A stretch of DNA of 35,347 bases from Pseudonocardia halophobica (GTDB taxonomy: Bacteria; Actinomycetota; Actinomycetes; Mycobacteriales; Pseudonocardiaceae): the NCBI RefSeq assembly GCF_027922425.1, contig NZ_BSFQ01000058.1, forward strand, positions 1 through 35,347, given 5' to 3'. Both the position numbers and the translations under genes were made by a program. The notes beneath the pieces are model-generated. The model saw only the letters and a list, made by a program, of their open reading frames with translations. It was not told the origin of the DNA and ran no database searches. Of this stretch, positions 6,886-13,461 are shown in pieces (the stretch's first letter is position 1; each line of letters starts with the position of its first letter).

Positions 6886-8079
6886 GTGGACCACACCGCG
6901 CTCGAACTGATCGAGCTCGGCGCCGTCTTCTTCGGGCTCGGCCTGCTCGGCCGGCTGGCGGGCCGGATCGGCCTCTCCCCCATCCCGCTCTACCTCGTCG
7001 GCGGGCTCTGCTTCGGCACCGGCGGGATCTTCCCGCTCGGCGACATCGGCGAGTTCACGTCGCTGGCCAGCGAGGTCGGCGTCGTCCTGCTGCTGTTGCT
7101 GCTGGGCCTGGAGTACTCCGCCGCCGAGCTGATGACCGGGCTCAAACGCTCGTGGACCGGCGGGGTGCTCGACATCGTGCTCAACGCCGCGCCCGGCGTG
7201 GCGGTGGCGCTGATCCTCGGCTGGGGCCCGGTCGGGGCGATGGTGATGGGCGGCGTCACGTACATCTCGTCATCCGGGATCGTCGCGAAGGTGCTGTCCG
7301 ACCTGGGGCGGCTCGGTAACCGGGAGACGCCGGTCGTGCTGTCCATCCTCGTGTTCGAGGACCTGGTCATGGCGGTCTACCTGCCGATCCTCACCGCCCT
7401 GCTGATCGGCGTGACGTTCATCGGCGGGCTCGAGGCCGTCGGGATCTCGCTCGCGGTGATCGCCGTCGTGCTGCTGGTGGCGCTGCGCTGGGGCCGGTAC
7501 GTCTCCGCGGTCGTCGACAGCCCGGACCGCGAGGTCTTCCTGCTCAAGGTGCTCGGCGCGGCGCTGCTCGTGGCCGGGCTCGCCTCGGCGCTGCAGGTCT
7601 CGGCGGCGGTCGGCGCGTTCCTGCTCGGCATCGCGATCTCCGGGTCCACCGCGCACAACGCCACCCGGCTGCTGGAGCCGCTGCGGGACCTGTTCGCCGC
7701 GGTGTTCTTCGTGGTCTTCGGGCTGAACACCGACCCGCGGGCGATCCCGCCGGTGCTCGGCTGGGCCGTGGTGCTCGCCGTGGCCACGTCGCTGACCAAG
7801 ATCGCGACGGGCTGGTGGGCGGCCCGGCGGCAGGGCATCGGGAAGCTCGGCCGGGCCCGCGCGGGCGCCGCGCTGATCGCCCGCGGGGAGTTCTCGATCG
7901 TGATCGCGGGGCTCGCGGTGTCCTACGCCGCGGTGCCCGAGCAGCTGGCCGCGCTCGCCACGGCGTACGTGCTGATCATGGCCATCCTCGGCCCGATCGC
8001 GGCGAAGTTCGTGGAGCCCGTCGCCCGCTCCCTGCAGCGCCGCGCGGCCCCCGCACCCGCACCCAGCGCCGGCAACTGA
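6886..8079 (+). CDS. khtU: CPA2-family K+(Na+)/H+ antiporter, KhtU-like
   Basis: The 397-residue polytopic protein shows about twelve hydrophobic segments and the CPA2 pattern: an N-terminal GLGLLGRLAGRIGLSPIPLY, LLLLLLGLEYS, the unwound-helix region YISSSGIVAKVLSDLG, and an acidic FEDLVMA helix expected to carry the ion-binding aspartate. It lacks a fused RCK-N nucleotide-binding domain, consistent with control by the separate KhtT-like subunit encoded 3 nt upstream. It probably exchanges K+ or Na+ for protons in pH or electrophile stress. GTG 6886 is the start. Its gene converges on rsmI across a 42-bp palindrome. Confidence 0.88.
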   Translation: MDHTALELIELGAVFFGLGLLGRLAGRIGLSPIPLYLVGGLCFGTGGIFPLGDIGEFTSLASEVGVVLLLLLLGLEYSAAELMTGLKRSWTGGVLDIVLNAAPGVAVALILGWGPVGAMVMGGVTYISSSGIVAKVLSDLGRLGNRETPVVLSILVFEDLVMAVYLPILTALLIGVTFIGGLEAVGISLAVIAVVLLVALRWGRYVSAVVDSPDREVFLLKVLGAALLVAGLASALQVSAAVGAFLLGIAISGSTAHNATRLLEPLRDLFAAVFFVVFGLNTDPRAIPPVLGWAVVLAVATSLTKIATGWWAARRQGIGKLGRARAGAALIARGEFSIVIAGLAVSYAAVPEQLAALATAYVLIMAILGPIAAKFVEPVARSLQRRAAPAPAPSAGN

Positions 8080-8082
8080 CCC

Positions 8083-8124
8083 CGTGCGTGGCAACTGCCC
8101 TTGGAGCGGCAGTTGCCACTCACG
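8083..8124. repeat. 42-bp dispersed palindrome, copy 4 (between convergent genes)
   Basis: The left arm is CGTGCGTGGCAACTGCC and the right arm GGCAGTTGCCACTCACG; one arm mismatch matches that of copy 1, and the centre is CTTGGAGC. It fills the gap between the antiporter stop and the rsmI stop, and its last bases overlap the rsmI stop codon region at 8120. Confidence 0.85.
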
Positions 8125-8941
8125 AGGACTGCAGGGTCGCGTTGTAGAGCTCCCGCTTCGGGACGCCGGCGGCCTGCGCGACCGCGGCCACCGCGTCCTT
8201 GAGCCGCTCGCCCTCGGCCACCCGCTCCTGCACCGCGGGCACCAGGGACTCGACGGGCGGGGCCTCGGTGGGGGCGGCCCCGGCGAGCACCACGGTGATC
8301 TCGCCGCGCACCTCGCCCTGCGCCCACTCCGCCAGCTCGGCGAGGGGGCCCCGGCGGACCTCCTCGTAGGTCTTCGTCAGCTCCCGGCACACCGCGGCGG
8401 CCCGGTCCGGGCCCAGCACCTCGACGGCCGCCCGGAGCGTCTCGCCGAGCCGGTGCGGGGACTCGAAGAACACGACGGCGCGGGGCTCGCTCACCAGCTG
8501 CGCCAGCCAGCGCGACCGTTCGCCGCCCTTGCGCGGCGCGAAACCCTCGAAGCAGAACCGGTCGCACGGCAGGCCGGACAGGACCAGCGCCGTCGTCACG
8601 GCCGACGGGCCGGGCAGGCAGGTGATCGGCAGGTCCTCCGCCGCCGCGGCCGCGACCAGCCGGTACCCGGGGTCCGACACCGCCGGCATCCCCGCGTCCG
8701 TCACGACGAGCACGGTCCGTCCCGCCCGGACGTCGTCGAGCAGGCCGGGCAGCCGGGCCGTCTCCACGGCGTCGTAGTGGCTGAGCACCGTGCCCCGCAC
8801 CGGGACGTCGAGGGCCGCGGCGAGCGCCCGGAACCGCCGGGTGTCCTCGGCCGCGACGACGTCGGCGGTGGCGATCGCCTCCCGCAGCCGGACCGAGGCG
8901 TCCCGGGCGTCGCCCAGCGGGGTGGCGGCGAGAACGAGCAT
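8120..8941 (-). CDS. rsmI: 16S rRNA (cytidine-1402-2'-O)-methyltransferase
   Basis: The 273-residue product is an SPOUT-unrelated tetrapyrrole-methylase-fold enzyme that 2'-O-methylates C1402 in the decoding centre. Family motifs are visible: LVLAATPLGD at the N-terminus, VVAAEDTRRF, TDAGMPAVSDPGYRLV, LPGPSAVTTALVLSGLP, FEGFAPRKGGER and VFFESPHRLGETL, then ELTKTYEEVRRG. The large open frame upstream is antisense to pmt; homology starts at ATG 8941. A TAGGCT hexamer 7 nt upstream implies a leaderless transcript. pmt is divergent with only 24 bp between the start codons, as in other actinobacteria where these genes adjoin. Confidence 0.95.
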   Translation of the reverse strand: MLVLAATPLGDARDASVRLREAIATADVVAAEDTRRFRALAAALDVPVRGTVLSHYDAVETARLPGLLDDVRAGRTVLVVTDAGMPAVSDPGYRLVAAAAAEDLPITCLPGPSAVTTALVLSGLPCDRFCFEGFAPRKGGERSRWLAQLVSEPRAVVFFESPHRLGETLRAAVEVLGPDRAAAVCRELTKTYEEVRRGPLAELAEWAQGEVRGEITVVLAGAAPTEAPPVESLVPAVQERVAEGERLKDAVAAVAQAAGVPKRELYNATLQSS

Positions 8942-8948
8942 GCCCCTG

Positions 8949-8958
8949 AGCCTACGAT
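8949..8958. promoter_or_regulatory. Overlapping divergent -10 elements of rsmI and pmt
   Basis: The ten bases AGCCTACGAT contain TAGGCT on the minus strand (8954-8949, 7 nt before the rsmI ATG) and TACGAT on the plus strand (8953-8958, 7 nt before the pmt GTG). The hexamers share two base pairs, so two RNA polymerases could not open both promoters at once. Confidence 0.6.
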
Positions 8959-8965
8959 CGGGCCG

Positions 8966-10603
8966 GTGGAGCCGATCGGGGCGCGGGCCGGGACCGCTGG
9001 GGGCTCGAGGGGTTCCGTGCGGACCGACCGGGTGGTGGACGACGGGGAACCCGAGGTCACCGGCGCCGTCACCGTCGGCACGCCGCCGCCGCTGCGGCCC
9101 CCGGAGCCGGATCCCGTCGTCCGGCTCGGGCCGCCGCCGCCCACCGACACCGCGCGCAGCTGGCTGCTCGCGATCACCCTCGCCGTGCTGGGCGGGGTCC
9201 TGCGGTTCGCCGGGCTCGGCTACCCCACGGACGCCGGCACGCCCGTCTTCGACGAGAAGCACTACGTGCCGCAGGCCTGGCAGATGCTGCGCAACGGCGG
9301 GGTCGAGGACAACCCGGGCTACGAGCTCGTCGCGCACCCGCCACTCGGCAAGCAGCTGATCGCCCTCGGGGAGTGGCTGTTCGGGTACGACTCGACGGGC
9401 TGGCGGGTGGCCGCGGCCTTCTGCGGCACGCTGATGATCCTCATGATCGTGCGGGTCGCGCGGCGGCTCACACGCTCGACCCTGCTCGGCGGCATCGCCG
9501 GGGTGCTGCTGATCTGCGACGGCGTGTCGCACGTGCAGTCCCGGGTCGGGATGCTCGACGTCTTCCAGGCCTTCTTCGTGCTCGCCGCCTTCTGCACGCT
9601 CGTCCGGGACCGCGACGACGTCCGGGGGCGGCTCGCGTCCGTCGCCGACCGGATCGGCGACTCCCCGTTCGGCCCGGCGCTGGGCGTGCGCTGGTGGCGG
9701 CTGGCCACCGGGGTGCTGCTGGGCCTGGCGTGCGGGGTGAAGTGGTCCGGCCTGTACTGGGTCGCGTTCTTCGGCGTGCTCGTCGTGCTGTGGGACGTGT
9801 CGGCGCGGCGCGCGGCCGGCGTCGCGCGGCCCTGGGTGGGGACCCTGCGCCGCGACCTCGCCCCGGCGCTGTGGGCGCTGCTCGTGGTGCCCGTGCTGAC
9901 CTACCTGAGCTGCTGGTGGGCCTGGTTCGGCAGCGAGGTCGGGATCGACCGGCACGCCGTCGGCAACCAGGTCGGGACCGGCGGGCCCTGGTCGGTCGTG
10001 CCCGCGGCGCTGCGCTCGCTCTGGTACTACAGCGGCCACGTGCTGCAGTTCCACGAGAGCCTGGACACCCCGGTGGGCCACCCGCACCCGTGGGAGTCGA
10101 AGCCCTGGACCTGGCCGATGGGCCTGCGCCCGATGCTCTACTTCTACGAGTCGAGCCCGTCGGTCGACGGGTGCGACGCCACGGAGTGCACCAGCGCCGT
10201 GATGCTGGTCGGCACGCCGGCGCTGTGGTGGCCGGCGATCCCCGTCCTGGCCTGGGGGATCTGGCGCACGGTCACGCGCGCGGACTGGCGGTACGCGGCG
10301 GTCCTCGTCGGCTACGCGGCCGGGTTCCTGCCGTGGTTCGTCAACATCGACCGGCAGATGTACTTCTTCTACATGACGCCGGTGGCACCGTTCCTGGTGC
10401 TGGCCACCGTGCTCGTGATGGGCGACATCCTGGGTCGGGCCCGCCGGGCCGGGTCGGAACGACGGCGCACCGGCCTGCTCGTCGTCGGGCTGTGGGTCGG
10501 CGCGGTGGTCGCCAACTTCGCCTGGCTCTGGCCCATCCTCGTCGGGCTGCCGATCACGCCCGAGCACTGGCAGGCGGAGCTGTGGCTGCCGTCCTGGCGC
10601 TGA
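8966..10603 (+). CDS. pmt: Dolichyl/polyprenyl-phosphate-mannose-protein mannosyltransferase (GT39)
   Basis: The 545-residue membrane protein transfers mannose from polyprenyl-phosphate-mannose to Ser/Thr of exported proteins. After a disordered 60-residue N-terminus come multiple membrane helices; the catalytic Asp-Glu of GT39 enzymes is visible as FDEKHYVPQAW (residues 95-105). Further family marks are HPPLGKQLIALG, HVQSRVGMLDVFQAFFVLAA, GLACGVKWSGLYW, FHESLDTPVGHPHPWESKPW and NIDRQMYFFYMTPVAPF. I use GTG 8966 because a TACGAT hexamer ends 7 nt before it; GTG 9017, preceded by GAGGGG, is an alternative. It is divergent from rsmI, matching the Rv1002c/Rv1003 arrangement. Confidence 0.95.
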   Translation: MEPIGARAGTAGGSRGSVRTDRVVDDGEPEVTGAVTVGTPPPLRPPEPDPVVRLGPPPPTDTARSWLLAITLAVLGGVLRFAGLGYPTDAGTPVFDEKHYVPQAWQMLRNGGVEDNPGYELVAHPPLGKQLIALGEWLFGYDSTGWRVAAAFCGTLMILMIVRVARRLTRSTLLGGIAGVLLICDGVSHVQSRVGMLDVFQAFFVLAAFCTLVRDRDDVRGRLASVADRIGDSPFGPALGVRWWRLATGVLLGLACGVKWSGLYWVAFFGVLVVLWDVSARRAAGVARPWVGTLRRDLAPALWALLVVPVLTYLSCWWAWFGSEVGIDRHAVGNQVGTGGPWSVVPAALRSLWYYSGHVLQFHESLDTPVGHPHPWESKPWTWPMGLRPMLYFYESSPSVDGCDATECTSAVMLVGTPALWWPAIPVLAWGIWRTVTRADWRYAAVLVGYAAGFLPWFVNIDRQMYFFYMTPVAPFLVLATVLVMGDILGRARRAGSERRRTGLLVVGLWVGAVVANFAWLWPILVGLPITPEHWQAELWLPSWR

Positions 10604-10606
10604 GCC

Positions 10607-10648
10607 CGTGAGTGGCAACTGCCCCTAGAGGGGCAGTTGCCACTCACG
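10607..10648. repeat. 42-bp dispersed palindrome, copy 5 (between convergent genes)
   Basis: This is the most perfect copy: arms CGTGAGTGGCAACTGCCCC and its complement meet around a CTAG centre, pairing over essentially the full length. It begins 3 bp after the pmt stop and ends 3 bp before the stop of the convergent EamA gene. Confidence 0.9.
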
Positions 10649-10651
10649 ACC

Positions 10652-11482
10652 TCAGCCGGCTGCCAGGGTGACGCTCGCGCCCACTGCCAGCACCACGCTC
10701 ACCAGCTGCACGGCCGTGAGGCGCTCGCGCAGGATCGCCCGGGCCAGCAGCACGACGGCGACCGGGTAGAGCGCCACGATCACCGACGTCACACCCAGGG
10801 CGCCGATCCGGGTGGCGAGCAGGAAGAAGACGTTGGCCGCGGAGTCCAGCACGCCGCTGGCGATCATCAGCCAGAGGCTGCCCGGTCGGCCCGGTCGCCG
10901 GATCGCGGTGAGGACCAGCAGCAGCGCCACCGAGGCCATGCGCCCAAAGACCAGCGGCCAGAGGCCCGAGTCGGCCGGGGTGGCGTCGAGGATCACGAAG
11001 AACAGTCCGAATCCCGCACCGGACGCCAGGCCGAGCAGCACGCCGTTGAGCGCGGCCTTCTCCCGGCGGGAGCCGGTGGTGGCCAGCACGATCGCGACCA
11101 GCGCGACCAGCATCCCGACGATCGCCCACGGCCCGGGGCGCTCCCCGCCGAGGATGCCGACCAGCAGCGGCAGCCCGGCCGCGACGACGGCCGAGAGCGG
11201 CGCCACGGTGCCCATCGGCCCCACCGCGAGGCCGCGGAAGTACAGCAGGAGCCCGGAGGCGCCCGCGAGCCCGGCCAGCGCGCCGATCCACGCAGCCGGG
11301 ACGCTCGGGCCGCCGGGGACCAGCAGGAGCCCGGGGAACAGCGCGATCAGGCCGGCGATCTGGGCGACCACGGTCACGGTGAGGACGGGGGCCCGGCGGG
11401 CGGCGAGCCCACCGGCGAAGTCGGCGAACCCGTAGGTGGCGGCCGAGAGCAGGGCCGAGGGCGCGGCGAAACCGGCAGCCAT
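10652..11482 (-). CDS. EamA/DMT-family transporter
   Basis: The 276-residue protein comprises about ten hydrophobic segments arranged as two five-helix EamA repeats, the standard build of drug/metabolite transporters. Marks include GGLAARRAPVLTVTVVAQ, LLLYFRGLAVGPMGTVAPLS (end of the first repeat) and FFLLATRIGALGVTSVIVAL followed by LYPVAVVLLARAILRERLT (end of the second). Substrate unknown; amino acids or related metabolites are common. Start taken at ATG 11482. An XRE-cupin regulator is divergently transcribed from the adjoining 106-bp gap, a frequent pairing in which the regulator controls the exporter. Confidence 0.9.
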   Translation of the reverse strand: MAAGFAAPSALLSAATYGFADFAGGLAARRAPVLTVTVVAQIAGLIALFPGLLLVPGGPSVPAAWIGALAGLAGASGLLLYFRGLAVGPMGTVAPLSAVVAAGLPLLVGILGGERPGPWAIVGMLVALVAIVLATTGSRREKAALNGVLLGLASGAGFGLFFVILDATPADSGLWPLVFGRMASVALLLVLTAIRRPGRPGSLWLMIASGVLDSAANVFFLLATRIGALGVTSVIVALYPVAVVLLARAILRERLTAVQLVSVVLAVGASVTLAAG

Positions 11483-11489
11483 CAGCGGG

Positions 11490-11532
11490 GTACAGCGAAC
11501 TGGACGAGCAGGGACACGACACTGAACTGTAC
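11490..11532. promoter_or_regulatory. Possible operator between the EamA and XRE-cupin genes
   Basis: GTACAG (11490-11495) and CTGTAC (11527-11532) form an inverted pair, each next to a GAACT-like sequence (GTACAGCGAACT and GAACTGTAC). They flank the start region of the exporter gene and could bind the divergently encoded XRE regulator. Only the symmetry is seen; function is inference. Confidence 0.3.
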
Positions 11533-11588
11533 GGACCGATCCAGGGAAGTACAACCGAGTATCCCTCGGGGTACGGCAGAATGGATCG

Positions 11589-12203
11589 GTGCAGTCCCCC
11601 GACGACGTCGCCACCGCGATCGGCCGCAACGTCCGCGCCCTGCGCCAGCAGCGCCGGATGACCATCGACGCGCTCGCCGCCGCGTCCGGGGTCAGCCGCG
11701 GCACGGTGATCCAGATCGAGACCGCGCGCGGCAACCCCAGCATCGGCACGCTGGTGCACCTCGCCGAGGCCCTGCGGGTCGGCGTGACCTCCCTGGTCGA
11801 CGACGACGCCGCGCCCCGCGTCGTCGTCCGGCGCGCGGAGCAGGCCGTACCGCTGTGGAGCAGCGAGGCCGGGAGCACCGCGGTGTTCCGGATCGGGACC
11901 GACCCGCCCGACGTCGTCGAGCTCTGGGACTGGACCCTCGAGCCGGGCGACGCGTTCGACGGCGAGGCCCACCCCATCGGCACCGCGGAGGTCCTGTCCG
12001 TGCTGCACGGCCGGCTCGGGCTGCGGGTCGGGACCACCGAGCACGAGCTCGGCGAGGGCGACACGGTGATGTTCCAGGCGCACGTGCCGCACCGCTACTC
12101 CGGCGCCGGCAAGGGGCCGGTGCGGTTCACGATGGTCGTGCTGCAGCCGGGCGACGCGGGGCTGGTCCCGCCGACCGCGATCGCACCGGCCGAGCCGGAC
12201 TGA
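11589..12203 (+). CDS. XRE-family regulator with C-terminal cupin domain
   Basis: The 204-residue protein joins an N-terminal Cro/C1-type helix-turn-helix (residues about 10-65: IGRNVRALRQQRRMTIDALA, then ASGVSRGTVIQIETARGNPS) to a C-terminal cupin barrel (about 105-190, with HPIGTAEVLSVLHGRLGLRV and GDTVMFQAHVPHRYSG). Such proteins sense a small ligand through the cupin and usually repress a neighbouring transporter or catabolic gene. The divergent EamA exporter is the obvious target. GTG 11589 is the start; the upstream hexamer CAGAAT, 6 nt away, is a poor but well-placed -10. A stem-loop follows directly. Confidence 0.92.
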   Translation: MQSPDDVATAIGRNVRALRQQRRMTIDALAAASGVSRGTVIQIETARGNPSIGTLVHLAEALRVGVTSLVDDDAAPRVVVRRAEQAVPLWSSEAGSTAVFRIGTDPPDVVELWDWTLEPGDAFDGEAHPIGTAEVLSVLHGRLGLRVGTTEHELGEGDTVMFQAHVPHRYSGAGKGPVRFTMVVLQPGDAGLVPPTAIAPAEPD

Positions 12204-12247
12204 CCGAACGGCACCGTCGGCCGGTCGCGCCAGGTCGTGCCGTTCGG
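12204..12247 (+). terminator. Stem-loop after the XRE-cupin gene
   Basis: CCGAACGGCAC (12204-12214) and GTGCCGTTCGG (12237-12247) pair perfectly over 11 bp, with a 22-nt loop, starting directly after the stop codon. There is no T-run. It most likely ends transcription between the convergent genes. Confidence 0.6.
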
Positions 12248-12295
12248 GCAGGCGGCGCACGGCGCGGACCCCTCCGCCGTACCGGACGCCCGGGT

Positions 12296-12592
12296 TCAGG
12301 TGCAGGCGGGTTGGCCGAGCCCGCCGCGCGACGCGGCGTCGAGGTAGACCTCGGACAGGTATCCGCTGCGGCCGTCCGGCCAGCTCAACCGGTACCAGAG
12401 GTCCGAGCGGGCACGGTCCGGGTACACCGTGGCGGGCGAGTCGAGGTCGTGGTTCCACATCTCGGCGCCGTGCGCGGTGCACGTCGCGGGCGGCAGCGTG
12501 CCGCTCACCACGTCCGCCACGTCGCCGGCGTAGCCGAAGCCGCCCGCCGCACCACCCGCGGTCGCGTCGGCGGTGGTCACCGTGCAGTCCAC
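12296..12592 (-). CDS. Small hypothetical protein, possible SH3-like fold
   Basis: The frame gives 98 residues from GTG 12592. The C-terminal half (LWYRLSWPDGRSGYLSEVYL) has the pattern of bacterial SH3-like domains (WYRV-DGR-GYL-), and cysteines at the start, middle and end (VDCTV, ATCTAHG, QPACT) suggest a secreted, disulfide-bonded product. No clear signal peptide is visible from this start, and the frame is open somewhat further upstream without an obvious start, so the N-terminus is uncertain or damaged. It lies directly downstream of another hypothetical gene on the same strand. Confidence 0.5.
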   Translation of the reverse strand: MDCTVTTADATAGGAAGGFGYAGDVADVVSGTLPPATCTAHGAEMWNHDLDSPATVYPDRARSDLWYRLSWPDGRSGYLSEVYLDAASRGGLGQPACT

Positions 12593-12635
12593 GGCCCGGC
12601 GGGGATGGACACGAATCGCCAGGAATGATGACGGT

Positions 12636-13232
12636 TCAACAGCCGTCGAGGCGCAACGGTCGGTGCACCGGGTCGACGGCGAGGGTCACCGGATCGACCG
12701 TCGAGCGGTAGCCGCAGCCCCGGGCCGGGACGACCTCGACGGTCCGGTCGTCCACGAACCGCAGCTCCGCGGGCGGCACTCCCTCGCTCAGCCCCACCCA
12801 CACCGGCGAGTCCTGCAGGAAGGGGCCGCCGCCCGCGCGGACGCGCACCGAGTACGCCGGACCCTCCGCCGCGAAGGTCCTCGTCTCCACCAGCGCGAGC
12901 CGCACCCGGGATCCCGGCGGGCCCGGGACCTCGCGGATCGTCGCGAGACCGGGCGAGAACACGATCGAGGCCCAGCTCAGGACCGCCCACACCGTGACAA
13001 TCAGCACACCCGCCGTGGCAATCGCGAGACGCCACCCCGTGCGTCGGGCCTGCAGCGCCGCCCACACCGTGAGCAGCACGGTCCCCAGTCCGACCAGCAC
13101 CCCCGCGTACCACGGTGCGAGCAGCAGGTGGAACGGGTCCGCCACGGCGACCGCGGCGAGCAACGCGACCACCAGCACCACGATCGCGAGGGCGCGGTGC
13201 CGGATGCGGCGGGGCGGCGCGGCGGCGGTCAT
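12636..13232 (-). CDS. Hypothetical membrane protein with C-terminal extracytoplasmic domain
   Basis: From ATG 13232 the product has 198 residues (211 from the start at 13271). Three hydrophobic stretches follow a basic N-terminus (ALAIVVLVVALLAAVAVA; WYAGVLVGLGTVLLTVWAAL; LAIATAGVLIVTVWAVLSWA), then an Arg/Val/Glu-rich domain of about 90 residues with two cysteines near the end (GCGYRS, RLDGC). I recognise no family. Similar small three-helix proteins are common in Pseudonocardiaceae. It lies between the 98-residue gene and tRNA-Ala on the same strand. Confidence 0.65.
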   Translation of the reverse strand: MTAAAPPRRIRHRALAIVVLVVALLAAVAVADPFHLLLAPWYAGVLVGLGTVLLTVWAALQARRTGWRLAIATAGVLIVTVWAVLSWASIVFSPGLATIREVPGPPGSRVRLALVETRTFAAEGPAYSVRVRAGGGPFLQDSPVWVGLSEGVPPAELRFVDDRTVEVVPARGCGYRSTVDPVTLAVDPVHRPLRLDGC

Positions 13233-13300
13233 GCCGCCCAGGATGCCGGTCGTGACCCGGGGGCTCGGCACGCCTCCCCGACCGACCCCGGAGACGACGA

Positions 13301-13328
13301 CGGCCCGGACGGAGATCCGCCCGGGCCG
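13301..13328 (-). terminator. Probable terminator of tRNA-Ala
   Basis: CGGCCCGG (13301-13308) and CCGGGCCG (13321-13328) pair perfectly, with an inner GGA/TCC pairing in the loop. It lies 12 bp downstream of the tRNA 3' end in the direction of transcription. No T-run follows, as usual in high-GC actinobacteria. Confidence 0.6.
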
Positions 13329-13340
13329 AGTCGATGATGG

Positions 13341-13416
13341 TGGTGGAGCTGAGGGGAATCGAACCCCTGACCTTCTCGATGCGAACGAGACGCGCTACCA
13401 ACTGCGCTACAGCCCC
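13341..13416 (-). tRNA. tRNA-Ala (anticodon CGC)
   Basis: The 76-nt cloverleaf is complete: acceptor GGGGCTG pairs with CAGCTCC with one G-U pair, D-loop AGTTGGTA, anticodon stem TCTCG/CGAGA around loop TTCGCAT (anticodon CGC), T-arm AGGGG TTCGATT CCCCT, and an encoded CCA tail. A 14-bp palindrome (13417-13430) abuts its 5' end. A G-C rich hairpin follows it. Confidence 0.95.
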
Positions 13417-13461
13417 AGGCCTGCAGGCCTTCCGGCCGTGCAGGAGGAACCATATCAGCCG

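Noticed and set aside
8120..10618. An 832-residue minus-strand frame extending rsmI
   Set aside because: Everything before ATG 8941 is antisense to pmt, whose plus-strand protein has clear GT39 motifs.
2084..10648. 42-bp palindromes as a CRISPR array
   Set aside because: The copies are kilobases apart, single, and between genes; there are no spacers of uniform length.
10637..12628. A 663-residue plus-strand frame across the EamA and XRE genes
   Set aside because: It is antisense to a ten-helix transporter and out of frame with the XRE-cupin gene.
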